A stretch of DNA of 64,000 nt, from assembly GCA_002946415.1 (NCBI GenBank), contig NJPS01000059.1, positions 496,001 to 560,000 on the forward strand, written 5' to 3'. Shown here piece by piece: positions 59,967 through 64,000 of the stretch. Source of the stretch: Rutstroemia sp. NJR-2017a BVV2 (lineage: Eukaryota; Ascomycota; Leotiomycetes; Helotiales; Rutstroemiaceae). The notes beneath the pieces were generated by a model that worked only from the letters and a program-made list of their open reading frames with translations, was not told where the DNA came from and did not search any database. Both the position numbers and the translations under genes were made by a program. Every line of letters starts with the position of its first letter. Position 1 is the first letter of the stretch.

Positions 59967-60007
59967 ATGGAAAGTGGCATTCCAGACGACCAGAATTTCT
60001 ATTCTAG
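59954..60007 (+). promoter_or_regulatory. Out-of-frame upstream ORF overlapping the RhoGEF start
   Basis: ATG at 59954 opens an 17-codon frame ending TAG at 60005-60007. It overlaps the main ATG (59967) in another frame and could lower its translation if included in the transcript. Confidence 0.35.
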
Positions 60008-63000
60008 GCGGCCACACTCTCAGACCCAAGTTCGCTCGCCCTCCTCCTCCGACTTCCAGTACCAGTACTCGCCCGAACAGAATCAACAGCACCACCGTCA
60101 GATATCTCCCCCATCTCTCGAATTGCCTTACCTCTCGCCCCGAACCTTCGACTACACCCCTTCTTCACCCCCTCATCCGCCCAAGCTTCCTCTACTTACA
60201 ACTTCGAATCTAGAAGCAATTACGACAAATGGATTTATAGATGCGTCCATTGGTGGGGGAGAGCCAGATGACTTCTACAGAGGTTATCGTGCTGTGCAAC
60301 AACCAGAACAACCATCGATACACGCATTTTCAAGTCAAACAGACGATATGATTGCGAAAAATTTAGAAGCTCGACCGAACCCTTCCCTCGGCAGATCGAA
60401 TACCACCGGAGCTCCTTCAAAACATTCAAATACCTCAAATACACGAACTGCCTTGAAACCTTCGACCTTCGGCTCGAATCTGTCGACTCAAGATAGCAAA
60501 CAAAAGCAGTCAGTCGCAAAGCCGCAACTCAATGGCTACTCCAAAACCCCGCAACAACCGAGTGTAAAAGATCTCCTGAAACGATTCGACCAGAATAATG
60601 ATCAATCCCTTCCGCTGCCGAGGAAACCCACCGGACGAGCAGGTGTTGGAGCTAGTTCTGGATATACGAGAGACCGTTCTAATCAATATACACCCCGAAC
60701 AGCCAGCAATCCAGGACCTACAACGACGAGTTCACACCTAAGGTCAGTTAGTGGGACGAGAGAAGCTGGGCAGGCAAGAGTGAAGTCGCCAGCATCGTCC
60801 GCTAAGACAACCCAACGAACGAAATTCTACGCAGAAGACCACCATTCGAATAATGCGCTTTCTAGCACACCTCGAGCGGCGCGCGCCAAGAATTCGCTAT
60901 CGGGCAGGGCTGGACACACCTCAAGATCAATGAGCAATCTTGGGCCAACAGTCCAAAATTCAATACCCCCGCCTCCAATACCCGAGAAGCGCCCCCTCTT
61001 TGGAGAAGTCTTCACATTCGACCCTTCTGGATTGGACGCCGGCTATGGCATACCAAAAGCGACGCGCCGGACGTCAGACTCCAATCTTCCCCCCATGATC
61101 TCTACCCAAATTCCTGCTCAGAATCGTACAGACCGTGACATTTCGCCGACATCTCCAACCGCATGGTATCTAGGAGTGACGCCATCGCTCGGCGATGTAG
61201 CGCCGAATAAGCCACGCAGGTCGGGCCACAATCGTGCACATAGTGATTTCGCTGATACTAAGGTCAATACTATGCATAATCTCAATCGCTCTTCTTTCTT
61301 ACTTCCCGAATCCCCAGTCGCTGCTAAGGAGCCCGAAACGGAAGATACCCTAGGCAACCAATCATATACCGAAGTCTCGACCAAATCCTCCTCGAGACTC
61401 CCCGTAGCTCTGAAAAGGCTTAGCAATGCCTCAGACACTTCAAGCTCACCTTCCACGCGCGCTAGTTCTCCTCTGGCTGGAAAGAAAGCATCACGTAGTA
61501 GGTACCCGAAAGGAGATCAACGACCATGGAGTCCGGCAGGTCGCGCCGCAACACCAGTGAACCGTTCAAGTACGCCTACTTCGAATAGTTCGAACGCGCG
61601 CAACAAAGCAGCAGGCAGCGCTCAGAAGACTTCTTCAAATAGTGGCAGTTTAAAAGCTTATATTTCCGCACCGCCAGCGAAGAACTCACCGCCCTTGCGA
61701 AGCTCACGGCCTCGCCAACCCGTATCCGCGGCGTCAACTGCTAGTTCAAGACAAAGAGCGGTCGAGAGATCTTCGTCACCGCATGATGCTCGGAGCGGAA
61801 TGAAAGTGACTCGGCCGGGTGGCAAGGCGGACCCAAGGTCTCGGAAAATAACTGACACTGGACCTGTAGATTTTGCAGCCCGTCGAGCGAGAATTACAAG
61901 AGCATACACCAAGTCCATTCATGAAACCGAGCAGCAGAAAATTCGGTCAGAGAATTTACGTCTTTTGCAGGATCGAAGTACCAGGGAAAACGAATCCGCG
62001 ACCAATGAAGCTTCCAATACATCAAAAGAGATAGGTGGTGCATCAAGTCGCGATGCAGATCCAGATGTCCCACCCCCTGTTCCAGAGCCTCTTCAGATCG
62101 TGACGTCCTTTGAGGCTCCAGTTCCCGCAGTGCCCATTGAACGTGAAACTCCAATCGACCAGGACTCACCGACGTTAGGTCTGACGATGGGTTTGCCAAG
62201 CAAATTCACAGAGGAGGGGGTGCCAATGTCTGCGATATCCACTGTTTCTGCCACTACGTTTATCGAGAATGAAGAACAAACCGAAGCTGCCCGAATGGCT
62301 CGCATGCCATCCCTTAAGCTGTCACCACCGAATTCGAGTCTCACACAGGTTGTTGAGGCGGATTATGATGTAGACAATCAAACGCATGCGGTCACTGACT
62401 CGCGGCGGATTTCCCTTGAGGCTACGCCTATCGAAGATGCTCAACAACACACTCCTACTATGGTATCTGAATTCGCGAAGCCTACTCCAACGAATGCTGC
62501 TGAGGAAGAGCTTCCATCACTCGTTTATGAGCCACCCATTGCGATTTCGATTGAGGAGCCTTCGATTTCACATTCTCTGGTAGATGATATTGTCCATCAG
62601 GATTCGGTAGAAGTAGAAGAGGATGATTATCGGGACCAAGCTACTGACCATCATCAGCCAGATCTCTATGATGTTAGCCCTCGGCAATCGATGAGTATTC
62701 CCTTGGTTATCGAAGCAGAACCGGAGCAGGTATACAAATCGCCAATGCAGACTAGATACTCATATCCTCCCGATGTACCCAAATTAGAGGTGCCAGTCTT
62801 GCGCGCCGCTCTAGCTGAATCTCCAACGGACGATGGACAGGATGCTATTAACATACCGATTGATATCGATTACGAAAGTTCCGAGGATGTTGGTGGAGGG
62901 AATACAAGCGAGCAGGAGGATTTGTACGGCCCAGCCTATGATCAGAATCGCGAAGTTTATCTCTCTTCAGATTCTTACCGTCGAGAAAGTCGACACTCTG

Positions 63001-64000
63001 CCTGGACAGACTACTCAATAGCCACGACGGAAGACTCGTCTGCTCAAGACGATAGCCAAAAGTATCGGTACACTGAGACGACGTTTGCGGAGTCTGAACG
63101 CAGGCCCACACCACCCGCCAAACTCCCACCGTCACCCCCTCATTTACCAGTGCATACTGGCGAGAAATTTAGTATTGATTTGCCTGAGCTAGCAACCTTA
63201 ACATCTCATAACGGTTTCGGCCTAGGCTTCGATCCTGATACTGTGTACAGCGTCCCTACCGTGCCGTACTGGCCGAGTGAAACGCCTCCACCTACCTCGG
63301 AACAAACGACCCATCTAGACGTCACTTCTATTCCCCCTCCAACACGAACCCCGCCACCACCTAGCGCATCGGAAGATCGTCCCTCATCAAGCATATATCA
63401 GTCGAGCCAGAATGACACCAATGGCCAAACAGAGTCTAGACGTGCTAGTGATGATATATATTCCCCTCGGCCATCGCTATCTACCCCTCGGTCCAGCACT
63501 CAAATATCACAAGAGGACGTTTCTCTCCCCCAAGGATCTGGGATACCTCCTGTGCCACAGTTACCACCCTCCACTCAAGAAGACAAAGATGCCAAGGACA
63601 AGAGCCAACGTTTATTCACTCGTCGAAAGATTATCGAAGAAATTATTGATACTGAAGCCGTGTACCTTAAGGATATGAACGTTGTCGAAGAAATCTACAA
63701 AGGAACTGCTGAAGCATGCCCGAAGTTAGATGGCTTTGATATCAAAACGATCTTCCGAAATTGTGACGAGCTAATTGCGTTCTCATCAAAGCTTCTTGAT
63801 GATTTGAAAGCCGCCGGTGCAGCTGTGTATACAACTAAAGCTAGAGTCAGACAAAGCCGTGCCACTGGGTCGACATCTGGGACCACAACCGCCGCCAACA
63901 CTCCGATATCTACAGGACCCGAGAATCCCAACTCGTCAGCTCCCGCCGAATTGAACGATGTGATTGAAGAGAAAGATCGCAAGACGTTCATTGGACATGC
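59967..64000 (+). CDS. Rho guanine-nucleotide exchange factor (DH domain), 3' end outside window
   Basis: Open without a stop from ATG 59967 to the window edge, at least 1344 codons; the gene continues beyond. Residues 1 to about 1210 are Ser/Pro/Thr-rich and disordered, with short conserved-looking pieces such as PSVKDLLKRFDQNND and VDFAARRARITRAYTKSIHETEQQK (quoted as VDFAARRARITRAY then TKSIHETEQQ). The Dbl-homology domain starts near residue 1216: RRKIIEEIIDTEAVYLKDM, then CDELIAFSSKLLDDLK, matching the first conserved region of RhoGEFs. It would activate Rho or Cdc42 GTPases at the cell cortex. An insert rich in Ser/Thr follows within or after the first DH helices. The C-terminal architecture (PH or BAR) cannot be seen. 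No intron was needed in the visible part. Confidence 0.85.
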   Translation, partial: MESGIPDDQNFYSRRPHSQTQVRSPSSSDFQYQYSPEQNQQHHRQISPPSLELPYLSPRTFDYTPSSPPHPPKLPLLTTSNLEAITTNGFIDASIGGGEPDDFYRGYRAVQQPEQPSIHAFSSQTDDMIAKNLEARPNPSLGRSNTTGAPSKHSNTSNTRTALKPSTFGSNLSTQDSKQKQSVAKPQLNGYSKTPQQPSVKDLLKRFDQNNDQSLPLPRKPTGRAGVGASSGYTRDRSNQYTPRTASNPGPTTTSSHLRSVSGTREAGQARVKSPASSAKTTQRTKFYAEDHHSNNALSSTPRAARAKNSLSGRAGHTSRSMSNLGPTVQNSIPPPPIPEKRPLFGEVFTFDPSGLDAGYGIPKATRRTSDSNLPPMISTQIPAQNRTDRDISPTSPTAWYLGVTPSLGDVAPNKPRRSGHNRAHSDFADTKVNTMHNLNRSSFLLPESPVAAKEPETEDTLGNQSYTEVSTKSSSRLPVALKRLSNASDTSSSPSTRASSPLAGKKASRSRYPKGDQRPWSPAGRAATPVNRSSTPTSNSSNARNKAAGSAQKTSSNSGSLKAYISAPPAKNSPPLRSSRPRQPVSAASTASSRQRAVERSSSPHDARSGMKVTRPGGKADPRSRKITDTGPVDFAARRARITRAYTKSIHETEQQKIRSENLRLLQDRSTRENESATNEASNTSKEIGGASSRDADPDVPPPVPEPLQIVTSFEAPVPAVPIERETPIDQDSPTLGLTMGLPSKFTEEGVPMSAISTVSATTFIENEEQTEAARMARMPSLKLSPPNSSLTQVVEADYDVDNQTHAVTDSRRISLEATPIEDAQQHTPTMVSEFAKPTPTNAAEEELPSLVYEPPIAISIEEPSISHSLVDDIVHQDSVEVEEDDYRDQATDHHQPDLYDVSPRQSMSIPLVIEAEPEQVYKSPMQTRYSYPPDVPKLEVPVLRAALAESPTDDGQDAINIPIDIDYESSEDVGGGNTSEQEDLYGPAYDQNREVYLSSDSYRRESRHSAWTDYSIATTEDSSAQDDSQKYRYTETTFAESERRPTPPAKLPPSPPHLPVHTGEKFSIDLPELATLTSHNGFGLGFDPDTVYSVPTVPYWPSETPPPTSEQTTHLDVTSIPPPTRTPPPPSASEDRPSSSIYQSSQNDTNGQTESRRASDDIYSPRPSLSTPRSSTQISQEDVSLPQGSGIPPVPQLPPSTQEDKDAKDKSQRLFTRRKIIEEIIDTEAVYLKDMNVVEEIYKGTAEACPKLDGFDIKTIFRNCDELIAFSSKLLDDLKAAGAAVYTTKARVRQSRATGSTSGTTTAANTPISTGPENPNSSAPAELNDVIEEKDRKTFIGH

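Noticed and set aside
61118..63991. Several minus-strand and other-frame open stretches at the window end
   Set aside because: They are shadows of the uninterrupted RhoGEF frame, which runs from 59967 to the edge.

Overview
The window is nuclear DNA of a filamentous ascomycete (Pezizomycotina). Genes carry short GT-AG introns, mostly 45-125 nt, and include families typical of moulds: a non-reducing polyketide synthase, cutinase, tyrosinase, Zn(II)2Cys6 regulator and Dal5-type transporter. Placement in a Leotiomycete-like lineage is only an impression. Gene models were built by reading splice sites by eye and checking that the reading phase is kept across every junction.

Layout. 1-3.2 kb: no intact gene, one possible decayed fragment. 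3.2-6.0 kb: divergent housekeeping pair, ARP6 (SWR1 complex) and a cyclin-D1-binding-protein-like gene. 6.9-8.8 kb: Dal5-type MFS transporter with five exons. 10.4-16.9 kb: complete eight-exon non-reducing PKS (SAT-KS-AT-PT-ACP-TE). 17.7-19.1 kb: repeat-rich disordered protein. 19.7-20.6 kb: secreted GH17 beta-1,3-glucanase. 21.4-23.6 kb: an acetyltransferase (GNAT) fused to an allophanate-hydrolase-like amidase. 24.5-25.5 kb: four-helix membrane protein. 26.4-28.8 kb: tyrosinase. 30.9-32.8 kb: cytochrome P450. 32.8-39.0 kb: gene-poor stretch. 39.0-41.2 kb: TBC-domain protein. 42.9-43.9 kb: cutinase. 44.2-46.3 kb: second MFS transporter. 49.2-51.7 kb: Zn2Cys6 transcription factor. 52.7-57.1 kb: telomerase reverse transcriptase (TERT) in nine exons. 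57.9-58.4 kb: decayed pseudogene. 60.0 kb to the end: start of a large RhoGEF that runs off the window.

The most notable feature is a 5S rRNA gene (53430-53548, minus strand) lying wholly inside the last intron of TERT, in the same orientation. It has a TATA-like element about 25 bp upstream and a T-run terminator. It explains why that intron is 449 nt when the other TERT introns are 46-73 nt.

How genes may work together. The PKS, tyrosinase, P450, GNAT-amidase and the flanking Dal5-type transporter could form a loose secondary-metabolite locus (polyketide aromatic core, phenol oxidation, hydroxylation, amide chemistry, export or import). That grouping is inference from proximity. Other oddities are a TBC protein lacking both catalytic finger residues, a P450 lacking the usual I-helix acid, and a pseudogene whose stops are all explicable by C-to-T changes.
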